A stretch of DNA of 27,089 bases from positions 1-27,089 of the IMG/VR virus record IMGVR_UViG_3300042866_001815, one strand, 5' to 3'. Shown here in pieces: positions 1 to 6,505 of the stretch (position 1 is the first letter of the stretch; every line of letters starts with the position of its first letter). The notes under the pieces were generated by a model. That model worked only from the letters and a program-made list of their open reading frames with translations, ran no database searches and was not told the DNA's origin. Position numbers and translations under genes: made by a program. Source of the DNA: a virus.

Positions 1-144
1 GTCTGTCGTGATCGACTCCAGGTACTTCAGGTCCAGGTCGAACGGGGTATTGCGTTCACTTGCGCGCTTTTTTGCCTTGTGCATCAGGTCCGACAGGAAC
101 CCCGTCTTGGTCCGACGGTACGCACGTTTTCTGGATAAAATCAT
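1..144 (-). CDS. HNH endonuclease-like protein, N-terminal part (runs off window)
   Basis: An open frame starts at ATG 144-142 and stays open to the left edge, giving 48 codons. A near-perfect Shine-Dalgarno (AAAGGAGG, 151-158) lies 7 nt upstream. The visible N-terminus is basic and includes KRAYRRTKTGFLSDLMHKAK and later NTPFDLDLKYLES. This pattern (basic helix, then a PFDLDLxYL segment before a C-P motif) is typical of the start of small phage HNH endonucleases, but the catalytic HNH part is outside the window, so the family call rests on the N-terminus only. The ATG overlaps the stop of the zincin-like gene (ATGA), suggesting translational coupling, and the gene overlaps the VRR-NUC gene by 89 bases in another frame. 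Confidence 0.55.
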   Translation of the reverse strand, partial: MILSRKRAYRRTKTGFLSDLMHKAKKRASERNTPFDLDLKYLESITTD

Positions 145-388
145 CGACTGCCTCCTTTGATCGCAATACGGTAACTGGGAACCCCAGGCTTTCGAGTTGC
201 TGAAACACCAGTTTTTGGCGCTCCGACAGAATCCCCTTTTCGGTCTTCAGTTCCACCATCCGCAGGCAGTTGGGTAGGATTACTATCCGGTCCGGCACTC
301 CGCTGATCGTGCTGATCCACTTGAGGCTCAGACCCCCCAGTTCCTTTACCCTTTTTCCGAGATGTTGCTCGATCTTCTTTTCTAGCAT
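56..388 (-). CDS. VRR-NUC domain nuclease
   Basis: A 110-residue protein with the PD-(D/E)XK-type VRR-NUC pattern: GVPDR at residues 30-34 (catalytic Asp33) followed by VELKTEKG at 45-52 (Glu46, Lys48) and the SERQ segment after it. VRR-NUC proteins are structure-specific or Holliday-junction-type nucleases; in phages they commonly sit beside a helicase and act in recombination or replication fork processing. The primase-helicase two genes upstream fits this. The domain ends near residue 85, and the last 25 residues overlap the HNH-like gene. The first 248 bases of the gene are also covered by the C-terminal frame of the zincin-like gene. The ribosome-binding site is weak (AGAAAAG). Confidence 0.85.
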   Translation of the reverse strand: MLEKKIEQHLGKRVKELGGLSLKWISTISGVPDRIVILPNCLRMVELKTEKGILSERQKLVFQQLESLGFPVTVLRSKEAVDDFIQKTCVPSDQDGVPVGPDAQGKKARK

Positions 389-785
389 TCTTTTCTACGT
401 GCATCTTAATACCGGCAAATATCTGACGAACCAGATGCTCCGTCAGGTACGCGCGAGACTCTTCCCCGATCTCGTCCTTCTGCTCGCCAATATGGTCAAA
501 CACCCGGCAAACCGCGTGTGTGGCCTCGTGGGCGATAACCCCGACCAAGTACGACGGATCCTCATCGATACATTCGTCCAGGTCGAACACCACGATGATC
601 ACCGCGTTTCGGCCGTCGGCGATGAAGTGCGTCTCCGCGACTCCATCGACCAGGGCCTCCGCCCGCAGGGTGATGTTGTGGTCCTCCAGGATTTTCTGGA
701 AACTCTTGCGGTCAAAGCACAGTTTCATCTGTGCAGGAAAGTGCCCGCAATCGACGTGATAGTAGCCCCAGTCTTTCTTACTCAA
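141..785 (-). CDS. Zincin-like protein with HExxH motif
   Basis: A 214-codon frame starting with TTG (785-783), which overlaps the primase-helicase stop (TTGA) and has GGAGG at 795-799. Residues 86-90 read HEATH, the HExxH zinc-binding signature of metallopeptidases, in the helix context VGVIAHEATHAV. A following acidic helix (IGEESRAYLTEHLV, about 107-119) could provide the third ligand. Phage proteins of this look are usually about 130 residues long. Here the frame continues for about 80 more hydrophilic, Gly/Pro/Lys-rich residues that overlap the VRR-NUC gene and end exactly at the ATG of the HNH-like gene. The zincin core is convincing. Whether the tail is functional is uncertain, and proteolytic activity is not shown. 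Confidence 0.7.
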   Translation of the reverse strand: MSKKDWGYYHVDCGHFPAQMKLCFDRKSFQKILEDHNITLRAEALVDGVAETHFIADGRNAVIIVVFDLDECIDEDPSYLVGVIAHEATHAVCRVFDHIGEQKDEIGEESRAYLTEHLVRQIFAGIKMHVEKNARKEDRATSRKKGKGTGGSEPQVDQHDQRSAGPDSNPTQLPADGGTEDRKGDSVGAPKTGVSATRKPGVPSYRIAIKGGSR

Positions 786-3085
786 AATTCCGTACCTCCG
801 GTGTCGATGCTGTCCAAGTACTTCTTCGCCTCGTTGGTAAATCGTACGCCTTCATAAACATAGGCCCGGTCCTCGGCGCCTGTGCGTCGTTGCTTGGCCT
901 TGATTGGAAGGTGCTGCGTCGCGGCCAGGAATTTACGCTTGAATGCGAGACTGCTTCCCACAACGATATTTCGATTATGACACCATTTCTTATAAACTGT
1001 AAACACATCTTCTTTCAGGACAAAACCGGCGGGCTCCAGGACAAGCACGTCGTCGAAGAATGTGCCCAGGGGGTTAGATACCTCTTCCATCATCTCGGTC
1101 AGTTCCTGGCCGGTCTTGGGTTGGATGAAGTATCCGCCACGGTTTACGCGCCGGCGCAGGCCTTCCAGGGACCAGTTGAAGATACCCGGCAGTTCCGCCA
1201 TCAGTTTGTTGGACAGATCCGCATCTTCCTTACCGTAGAACGAATTGGTCATGCGCAGCACAACCATTCGGCCGGTCAGGGCGTTGCTGTTTTCACTGAG
1301 TTGCAGAATTTCGTTCGAGTAAATCACGATACGGGTCGGCAGATACCCGTTCCAGGCTTCCTTGTTCTTGCGGTTGACGGTGACAGTATCTCCGCCCACG
1401 ATCCGCAGCAGTTGCGAGACGACGGCACCGCGGTTGCGCTCCGGCGCGCGTGCGTCCGTGAACGATGCCAGGAGTTTGCCTAGCCAGGGTTGCAGGCCGA
1501 AGGTATCGCATAGCTCGCCCAGTTCCGGCGCCACGGTATTGTGCTGCCCCAGAAGGGCCACCAGGACCTTGTTGATCGTGCCCTTGCCGGAGCGGCGCGG
1601 GCCGATCACGTTGAAGAACTTCTGCTGCCGGGTATCGCCCGACAGGATATAGCCAAAGATTTCCTGGAGACAGTCGATCGACTCCTGGTCCTCGGGCCAA
1701 ATGTCCTTCAGAAACCGCTCCCAGGTCGGGCAGTCCGCAGCCGGGTCGTAGGCAAACGGCAGGCTGTTCTTGGTGAAGAATTTCAACGTGTGCGGGAGTA
1801 GCACGCTGTCCTCGGAATGGAACAGGCCATTCTCCAGGCTCACCAGTTTGGAGGCCTCTGGCCGGTCCTTGGCTGCGTCGCCCAACCACACTGGGGGCTT
1901 GACCTCTTGCTTGTCCGCCAGGATCACCAGGGCCCGGGTAGCGTCCAGGGCGGCGGATACCGACTGGGGTGTCGGCGCGAACTTCAGGATCTCGCCCTTC
2001 GGGCCCAGTTTCTGGCAGCGGTCCAGGAACTGGTATAGCTGCGATCGGACAACCGCTTCTTCCACCATTTCGTAGTGCGTGCCGGTGTACACGAAGAAAT
2101 CCTGCGTGTAGTAAACCAGTTGCGTGCCCTCTTCGGACGAGTAATACGCCTCCAGGAATTCGCGTGCGTGATTCAGCGGGCCGGCCGGCAGGATGATATT
2201 GCCGTTGCGCATCGATTCTTCGCGCTTCGTGCGGTTGGCCGTGAATATCAGCGATCGCAGGGTAGCGCCGCCGCGCTTTTGAAAGGTAGCCCACTTGGTC
2301 TCGCATGCGCCGTGCGAATGCTTCGGGCAGTTTCCGTCCTGGTAGCTCCACCGCTCCCAAAGCTCCAGGGCCTCGAAGTCGCCGCGAAACTGGTGGTGCA
2401 GGGCCATGCCCACCTTCAGCCAGTCGGTGTAGCCACAGTTGGGGTCGAAGTAAGGCAGAAGCTCCGTCTCGACGCGGGCCAGATCGTACGAATCCACGGG
2501 CGCGCTGTAGTCCGCAAAGTCGTCGCCCGGGTTCATGGTCGATCGGGCCGGCACCAGGGCCGACAGGTCCACCACGGTGTCCGGAACGGCGCCGCCCAGG
2601 GTGTGCCCCGTCACGGTGAAGTAGCGGCCGCGCGGATAGATTTCGATGCCGGTCTCGTGGTCCACGTGCGAGGCGCCCATGTTGCCCAGGGTGAAAATCT
2701 TCACGCCGGTGCCGGTGGGGGAAATCTCGCAGTACCCAGGCACCTTGGCCGGCAGATCGGCGTGCGGGCCGTGCAGCTTGCCCTGTTCCAAATCGTAACA
2801 GTCATCCAGGTCGATGCCGACCAGATTGTCGGATCCGTCGAACACGAACCCCACCCCGTCGAATGCGCCGGTTGCGTATGCCTCTTCGGCGGACAGGAAG
2901 TCGGTCCACGTGGCCGGGTTGGTGCTACTGGCGGCCATACCGGTCGCCTGGAGCGGCAATTTAGCCCATCGCTTACCTTCCCCTTCCCCAAGCTCCACGA
3001 AGCGCCAGAGGACCCATCTGGGCACCTTCTTGAGGCTCAGAGGGATGTTGGTGAAGATAACGGGCAGTGCGGTCGGTTTGGTCAT
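782..3085 (-). CDS. Bifunctional primase-polymerase / D5-like superfamily 3 helicase
   Basis: A 767-residue replication protein. Residues about 20-180 look like a PrimPol (archaeo-eukaryotic primase) domain: GVGFVF at 77-82, the acidic VGIDLDDC at 89-96, SPTGTGVKIF at 122-131 and GIEIYPRGRYFTVTG at 146-160. A PriCT-2-like linker follows (about 200-280). The C-terminal half is a D5/SF3 helicase with Walker A GPRRSGKGT at 495-503, a Walker B-like segment SFTDAR at 541-546, sensor Asn591 in IVIYSNE and a probable arginine finger at Arg606. Such fusions prime and unwind phage DNA at the replication fork. It is the first gene after the promoter-like region at 3.15-3.23 kb and its stop overlaps the next start. 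Confidence 0.92.
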   Translation of the reverse strand: MTKPTALPVIFTNIPLSLKKVPRWVLWRFVELGEGEGKRWAKLPLQATGMAASSTNPATWTDFLSAEEAYATGAFDGVGFVFDGSDNLVGIDLDDCYDLEQGKLHGPHADLPAKVPGYCEISPTGTGVKIFTLGNMGASHVDHETGIEIYPRGRYFTVTGHTLGGAVPDTVVDLSALVPARSTMNPGDDFADYSAPVDSYDLARVETELLPYFDPNCGYTDWLKVGMALHHQFRGDFEALELWERWSYQDGNCPKHSHGACETKWATFQKRGGATLRSLIFTANRTKREESMRNGNIILPAGPLNHAREFLEAYYSSEEGTQLVYYTQDFFVYTGTHYEMVEEAVVRSQLYQFLDRCQKLGPKGEILKFAPTPQSVSAALDATRALVILADKQEVKPPVWLGDAAKDRPEASKLVSLENGLFHSEDSVLLPHTLKFFTKNSLPFAYDPAADCPTWERFLKDIWPEDQESIDCLQEIFGYILSGDTRQQKFFNVIGPRRSGKGTINKVLVALLGQHNTVAPELGELCDTFGLQPWLGKLLASFTDARAPERNRGAVVSQLLRIVGGDTVTVNRKNKEAWNGYLPTRIVIYSNEILQLSENSNALTGRMVVLRMTNSFYGKEDADLSNKLMAELPGIFNWSLEGLRRRVNRGGYFIQPKTGQELTEMMEEVSNPLGTFFDDVLVLEPAGFVLKEDVFTVYKKWCHNRNIVVGSSLAFKRKFLAATQHLPIKAKQRRTGAEDRAYVYEGVRFTNEAKKYLDSIDTGGTEF

Positions 3086-3150
3086 GGTGTGTTCTTCCAG
3101 GGAGTCTTAGGTGTCATGGGGTCATGGCTCAAGATCGTGCATACCTTTTA

Positions 3151-3232
3151 CTATAGCACTTTTCTCTTCTTTTTTCTTTTTCTTCTCTTTTCATGAAAAA
3201 AGGTAAGACAGTTAAGACAATAGAAAGAAAGG
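3151..3232 (-). promoter_or_regulatory. Promoter-like module A upstream of primase-helicase
   Basis: Read on the minus strand, this stretch has a CTTTCTT run, two TGTCTTA heptamers 9 bp apart (3219-3213 and 3210-3204), a long A/G-rich tract and TGCTATAGTA (3158-3149), which contains an extended -10-like TGnTATAGT. No good -35 hexamer is present. The same order of parts recurs on the plus strand at 16208-16273. The location between the upstream operon and the primase-helicase start fits a promoter; the assignment is inference. Confidence 0.45.
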
Positions 3233-3265
3233 GTAGAGGATTGCAGGGCTAAGTGCTTGATTTCA

Positions 3266-3300
3266 AACGACCTGGACAAACACGCGTTTGTCCTGGGTCG
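3266..3300 (-). terminator. Hairpin at the end of the upstream operon (possible terminator)
   Basis: GGACAAAC (3274-3281) and GTTTGTCC (3286-3293) form a perfect 8-bp stem with a 4-nt loop, extended by a few more pairs outside an asymmetry (GACC against GGGTC). It lies 23 bases after the stop of the secreted-protein gene. There is no clear U-tract, so it may be a weak or factor-assisted terminator, or an RNA-stabilising hairpin. Confidence 0.4.
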
Positions 3301-3322
3301 CCGTCTTGGATTCGTTTTTGAC

Positions 3323-3631
3323 TCAAGTGCGCAGATCCCGGGGACCCGCTTTTTGGGTCGTGGCAGGCAGAACCAGGACCTTTCCGTCCTCCGTAACCAG
3401 TTCGATCGTCTGTCTGGAGGGGCTGTAGGCCCAACAACCCATGACAAGAGCGCCGGCTTTAGGCAAGACAAGTGCCGACTTCAGGTCCTGGAACTTGCCG
3501 TCCCCAAGTTGGCAGGGCCGGTCCGTGAACAGGATCTCCGTGCCGTTTGGGAACTTCATGATGTGCTGTTCCGTGGTCTGGGCGGAGGCCACGCCGGCGG
3601 CCATGAGAAGAATGGCGATAAGTTTTTTCAT
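3323..3631 (-). CDS. Small secreted/periplasmic protein, two cysteines
   Basis: A 102-residue protein with a clear Sec signal peptide: MKK, hydrophobic LIAILLMAAGVASA, and a likely cleavage after ASA (about residue 17). The mature part is a short beta-rich domain with TDRPC and MGCW, whose two cysteines could form a disulfide. Proteins of this pattern occur in phages of beta-proteobacteria as hypothetical proteins; I know no function. The start overlaps the stop of the 37-residue membrane peptide (ATGA), so it is translationally coupled as the last gene of the operon. With the lipoprotein and membrane peptide it forms an envelope-targeted trio. Confidence 0.8.
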   Translation of the reverse strand: MKKLIAILLMAAGVASAQTTEQHIMKFPNGTEILFTDRPCQLGDGKFQDLKSALVLPKAGALVMGCWAYSPSRQTIELVTEDGKVLVLPATTQKAGPRDLRT

Positions 3632-3741
3632 TGCGTGATGAATTTGACGATTAGGGCAAGTGTTACAAAAGGTGCCAGGAGGACCACGGCATAAAACGCG
3701 GTCACCCAGGCAACTGCTACGAATTCAAAAAGGGTTTTCAA
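3628..3741 (-). CDS. Small membrane protein, 37 residues
   Basis: The start is a TTG (3741-3739) overlapping the lipoprotein stop (TTGA), with GAGGGA about 8 nt upstream. The product has a short N-terminus and one long hydrophobic segment from about residue 7 to 33 (FVAVAWVTAFYAVVLLAPF and on to LIV), then KFITQ. It is either one long or two short membrane spans. Its end overlaps the next gene (ATGA). The same frame is open further upstream, but there it lies inside the lipoprotein gene and has no convincing start. Function unknown; position between a lipoprotein and a secreted protein suggests an envelope role. Confidence 0.68.
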   Translation of the reverse strand: MKTLFEFVAVAWVTAFYAVVLLAPFVTLALIVKFITQ

Positions 3742-4067
3742 TATTGGGTCCCTCGCTTTTGCAGGCTGTATCCATCCACGCCCTTCACCCACTCCAGGTG
3801 GCCCTGGCCGACGAGTCGCTGCACGCCGGACCAATACTCCATGTGCGGGCGGATAGCTTCCTGGTGGGATTCCAGATCCTCGGCAGTCATATCCTCGTCG
3901 GCGCCGGCGTTCAGATTTTCATCGGCGCCGGCGTTGATCATGTACATCACGTCGTGGTCCATTTGGAATGCGGTCGGTCGTTCTTCGTCCGCAACTCCGC
4001 CGCATGCGACGATCGCCGCGGTGATGGCAATGGTGGCCGCCAGGGCCCAGGTTCTAGCGTTTTTCAT
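3738..4067 (-). CDS. Putative lipoprotein
   Basis: A 109-residue protein with a lipoprotein signal peptide: MKNAR, a hydrophobic stretch, and the lipobox IVAC at residues 19-22, giving lipidated Cys22 followed by Gly-Gly. The mature part has an internal repeat (NAGADEN, NAGADED at about 46-59) and is acidic, with a C-terminal segment around HMEYWSGVQRLVGQGHLEWV that may fold as a small helical domain. The start overlaps the preceding 59-residue gene by 14 bases. Candidates for function are an outer-membrane spanin, an exclusion lipoprotein or an adhesin-blocking protein; nothing in the sequence decides between them. Confidence 0.8.
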   Translation of the reverse strand: MKNARTWALAATIAITAAIVACGGVADEERPTAFQMDHDVMYMINAGADENLNAGADEDMTAEDLESHQEAIRPHMEYWSGVQRLVGQGHLEWVKGVDGYSLQKRGTQY

Positions 4068-4233
4068 TGTGGGGTTTCCTTTCAGGGGGTTTAATTTCGG
4101 CCAGGACCCGGCGCAATTGGTAGCGCGCGTCCGGCCGGCTTGCGAACCACCGGCTTAATTCCTTGCTGTCATCTTGCAACAGCCCCGGAGGCCAACCGGT
4201 GCGGCCTCCATTCTTTTCTTTGTGGGATTCCAT
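4054..4233 (-). CDS. Small basic hypothetical protein, 59 residues
   Basis: The frame runs from ATG 4233-4231 to TAG 4056-4054 and fills an otherwise empty gap in a gapless operon. The product begins MESHKEKNGGRTGWPPGLLQ and contains SRWFASRPDARYQLRRVLAE; it is basic and likely helical. It starts 6 bases after the stop of the gene before it and its end overlaps the lipoprotein start by 14 bases. The ribosome-binding site is purine-rich (AGAGAAGAAA) rather than canonical. Function unknown. Confidence 0.62.
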   Translation of the reverse strand: MESHKEKNGGRTGWPPGLLQDDSKELSRWFASRPDARYQLRRVLAEIKPPERKPHNEKR

Positions 4234-4239
4234 TTTGAG

Positions 4240-4440
4240 TCATTTCTTCTCTTTCAGTCGTTCGCGCAGGGCGATTGCGGTGTTGCAGATAACCACGCCA
4301 CTAGCATACGTTCGCTGCATCACGTGGTTCTCAAGACAGTCCAACGCCTGCCGCAGCAGGGCGGTGTCGTCGGGTGTGAGTTTGGGTTTGGGTATTCCGC
4401 CACACAGCGGGTATCCGTCAATCAAAGGCTCATTGCTCAT
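4240..4440 (-). CDS. Hypothetical protein, 66 residues
   Basis: It starts at an ATG overlapping the stop of the upstream zinc-ribbon-like gene (ATGA), with a GGGGGAA ribosome-binding site. The N-terminal third contains GYPLCGGIPKPKLTPDD; the rest is a predicted helical segment ending in RERLKEKK. No family recognised. Context is the tightly coupled early operon. Confidence 0.78.
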   Translation of the reverse strand: MSNEPLIDGYPLCGGIPKPKLTPDDTALLRQALDCLENHVMQRTYASGVVICNTAIALRERLKEKK

Positions 4441-4748
4441 ACTTCCCCCTTCTTCAATGGCGGCGGCCTGGACGACAGCCGTTGGGCGTCGAGAAGTCGG
4501 TCGAAATTAATTCCCCAGGCCCGGATATTTTCTGCCGCCTCCTCCAGTGCAGCAGTCCGCAGACCATCGGTGTGCAAGGCCATGTATTCACACACCTTCG
4601 CACACGCCTCACGCTCGTCGGCCACTTCCTTCATCAGTTGGTCCATCGGCACGAACTTATGCCAACAACTTTTGCAGGCCCACATAATGGGGCCGCCGGC
4701 GTTGGCCGGGTCGTAGAAAGAAACAATCTCATCGTGCTTACAGTTCAT
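4437..4748 (-). CDS. Hypothetical protein with zinc-knuckle-like N-terminus
   Basis: A 103-residue protein. The N-terminus has Cys3-Lys-His5 and then CKSC at about 25-28, an arrangement that could bind one zinc. A helical segment, EREACAKVCEYMAL to AAENIRAWG, follows and resembles a common small phage motif (ER.ACAKVC...AA..IRARG). The next gene carries a similar segment, so the two may be distant paralogues. Coupled by ATGA overlaps on both sides. Function unknown. Confidence 0.78.
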   Translation of the reverse strand: MNCKHDEIVSFYDPANAGGPIMWACKSCWHKFVPMDQLMKEVADEREACAKVCEYMALHTDGLRTAALEEAAENIRAWGINFDRLLDAQRLSSRPPPLKKGEV

Positions 4749-4981
4749 GTCTGCCCCCTGGCTCGAATAGCGTCGGCGCAGCGGCGCGCTTCCATATCTT
4801 CGCGGTTGTTGTCGCCCATATACCGGCCTTCACAGGCCCGCGCGCATTCCACACGCTCGGCCACAATAAGGTTGTGTGCGAAATTCAGAATCTCTTTGCG
4901 GGTCAGGACCCAGAAGTCGCTGTCGTAGGGATCCGGTGCGGTGGATTTCTGCACCATGCTCATGATTTCGTTGTCGGTCAT
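4745..4981 (-). CDS. Hypothetical protein, 78 residues (EREACA-type helix)
   Basis: It begins MTDNEIMSMVQKS and has a helical segment VAERVECARACEGRYMGDNN followed by RRCADAIRARG, a pattern frequent in small phage proteins of unknown role and similar to the neighbouring 4437-4748 product. The ATG overlaps the methyltransferase stop; AAGGA lies 8 nt upstream. No function can be assigned. Confidence 0.78.
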   Translation of the reverse strand: MTDNEIMSMVQKSTAPDPYDSDFWVLTRKEILNFAHNLIVAERVECARACEGRYMGDNNREDMEARRCADAIRARGQT

Positions 4982-5508
4982 ATGCTTATCCTTGAGGGTT
5001 TGATTGCTTGCAGCACGAATCGGAATGTGTCCTTGTCATCGTGCGAATAGATAATCTCAAAATCTGCCTTGTACACGAATCGGAAATCGGACATTGCTGT
5101 GTGGCCGACTTGCCGCGTGTACTCCGGCTGTGACAGGAAGATCATCGACTCGGGCGTGATCAAGCGGCTGTGTGACGGGTCGCCCCAGGCCCAGGCAGAG
5201 TGCCGCGACGGGCATGTGCCTAGAAGGTGCCCGCCGGGCTTCAGGACGCGCCAGTAGTCGCTGAACTGGCGGAAGAACGTCCGCCAGTCTCCTTGCGCTC
5301 CCAGGTGCTCCAGGACCTCGTACGCGTGCATCTCGTCGAACGTGTCGCTGTCGAAGGGTAGCTCCGGCCGCATCAGGTTCCACACCACGTCTGGCTTGTG
5401 GTCCGCGTTGTAGTCCAGAGTCGTCAGGTCTTCCCAGGTGTTCGTGCCGTTGCACGTCATGCGCTTGTCGCGCGCAGACCCGCAGCCGATTAGTAGTTCG
5501 CGCCTCAT
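4978..5508 (-). CDS. Class I SAM-dependent methyltransferase
   Basis: The start is set at ATG 5508-5506, overlapping the stop of the membrane peptide gene (ATGA), with AAGGG upstream; a longer frame to 5604 lies inside that gene. The 176-residue product shows motif I LLIGCGS (5-11), an acidic strand LDYNADHKPDVVWNL (36-50), the post-II segment FDEMHAYEVLEHLG and the YWRVLKPGGHLLG strand-turn typical of Rossmann-fold methyltransferases. The family includes many phage proteins whose substrates (small molecule, tRNA, DNA or glycan) are unknown. There is no NPPY or DPPY motif, so an N6-adenine or N4-cytosine DNA methylase is unlikely. Confidence 0.85.
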   Translation of the reverse strand: MRRELLIGCGSARDKRMTCNGTNTWEDLTTLDYNADHKPDVVWNLMRPELPFDSDTFDEMHAYEVLEHLGAQGDWRTFFRQFSDYWRVLKPGGHLLGTCPSRHSAWAWGDPSHSRLITPESMIFLSQPEYTRQVGHTAMSDFRFVYKADFEIIYSHDDKDTFRFVLQAIKPSRISI

Positions 5509-5678
5509 TGGCAGATACCCTTCACTTGCTGCAATAGGTCCCCAATATAGGGCTTCAGTGCAATCATCAGGATAATGTCCAGGGTCAGGAGCGGCACGCT
5601 CCACAACACAATCTTGCGCAAGTAGTGAATCTCGTGCTTTTCAATGCGCGGGGAAAAGGCTTGTACAAATGCGTTCAT
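5505..5678 (-). CDS. Small membrane protein, 57 residues
   Basis: It starts at ATG 5678-5676 overlapping the thyX stop (ATGA), with AAGGA 9 nt upstream, and ends overlapping the methyltransferase start. The product has a basic amphipathic N-terminus (SPRIEKHEIHYLRK) and one hydrophobic helix (IVLWSVPLLTLDIILMIAL, about 23-41), then a short tail ending KGICQ. Single-pass membrane topology is likely. Function unknown. Confidence 0.75.
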   Translation of the reverse strand: MNAFVQAFSPRIEKHEIHYLRKIVLWSVPLLTLDIILMIALKPYIGDLLQQVKGICQ

Positions 5679-6316
5679 GTCGTTGATTCCTTGGTTTGGT
5701 CAAATGCTTTCATGCTCATCGGGAAACACTCTGCCAGGATGCGTTTGCATTCCATGGCAACGTCCCGGTGTTCTTTCTGGGTCGATGGGTCCGTGCGAAT
5801 ATCGACGTAGTGCAGCCAACTGCGCAGGGACCCGTTCATGTATAGCCGGCTCATGGTCAGGCCTTCGGGCAGGACCTTGCGCGCGACTTCCTTGGCGATG
5901 CCGGCGTTCAGTGCGGCTCCATACGCTGCCTTGGCCGCGATCAGAACGTCGCGCTGCTGCTCTTCCCAGAACTGGTGCAGTTCACGGTCCTGGACCGGGA
6001 TACTGTTCTGCCGGTTCTTGGCGTCTTGCAGGCGCGGCTCTGAATACTCGTACTCGTCCGCCACTGCGTAGCGTTGGCTGAACTCCTGGAAGGTGAAACT
6101 ACGGTGGCGCAGGATCTGGCGCGCAATGTCGCGCGTGCACTCGATCTCCAGGCACGCGTTGACCATCTCGAACGGGCTCCAGTGTTTGTGCCGGATGAGA
6201 TACCGAATCAGTCGATCGTAGTCCGGGTTGTCCTGGTTCTGCGGATTGGATACGCGCGCCATGTACCCGATATTCAGGTCGGCGCCGGGGGTTGCCCACA
6301 CGAGTTTTACTTTCAT
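5675..6316 (-). CDS. thyX: FAD-dependent thymidylate synthase ThyX
   Basis: A 213-residue flavin-dependent thymidylate synthase, which makes dTMP from dUMP using methylene-tetrahydrofolate and NADPH. The signature RHRSFTFQEFSQRY at residues 70-83 matches the ThyX motif RHRxxSxNxxSxR with substitutions at some variable positions. A C-terminal segment, LRSWLHYVDIRTDPSTQKEH, matches the family's conserved dUMP/FAD region. The length is normal. The start is placed at the ATG overlapping the preceding stop (CTATGA) with GAGG just upstream; an ATG 12 bases further upstream is less well placed. The enzyme probably boosts thymidylate for phage DNA synthesis. Confidence 0.95.
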   Translation of the reverse strand: MKVKLVWATPGADLNIGYMARVSNPQNQDNPDYDRLIRYLIRHKHWSPFEMVNACLEIECTRDIARQILRHRSFTFQEFSQRYAVADEYEYSEPRLQDAKNRQNSIPVQDRELHQFWEEQQRDVLIAAKAAYGAALNAGIAKEVARKVLPEGLTMSRLYMNGSLRSWLHYVDIRTDPSTQKEHRDVAMECKRILAECFPMSMKAFDQTKESTT

Positions 6317-6504
6317 AGCTCCTCGCATTTCTTAACCGGAGTATTCCAGGCCCAGTGCACAACATCCTTGCGGTCCTCGGTTGTGCAATAGCTGAACAAA
6401 CCGTCCAGGTGATGGAATATGAAGACCTTGTGCGTAAGGCCTTCAGGGTCGCTTAGTCCGGAGACGACAAACCGGTCGCCGCGTTCTAAATCTTTGAGTA
6501 GCAT
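6313..6504 (-). CDS. Hypothetical protein, 63 residues
   Basis: It starts one base after the stop of the preceding gene and overlaps thyX by ATGA. The product begins MLLKDLERGDRFVVSG and continues with short strands (HKVFIFHHLDGLFSYCT), consistent with a small beta-barrel of the SH3-like kind seen in many tiny phage proteins. No specific function recognised. Confidence 0.78.
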   Translation of the reverse strand: MLLKDLERGDRFVVSGLSDPEGLTHKVFIFHHLDGLFSYCTTEDRKDVVHWAWNTPVKKCEEL

Positions 6505-6505
6505 G

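Noticed and set aside
2075-3196. Long plus-strand frame of 373 codons opposite the primase-helicase
   Set aside because: It is an antisense shadow of a gene with clear motifs, has no recognisable domain and no ribosome-binding site.
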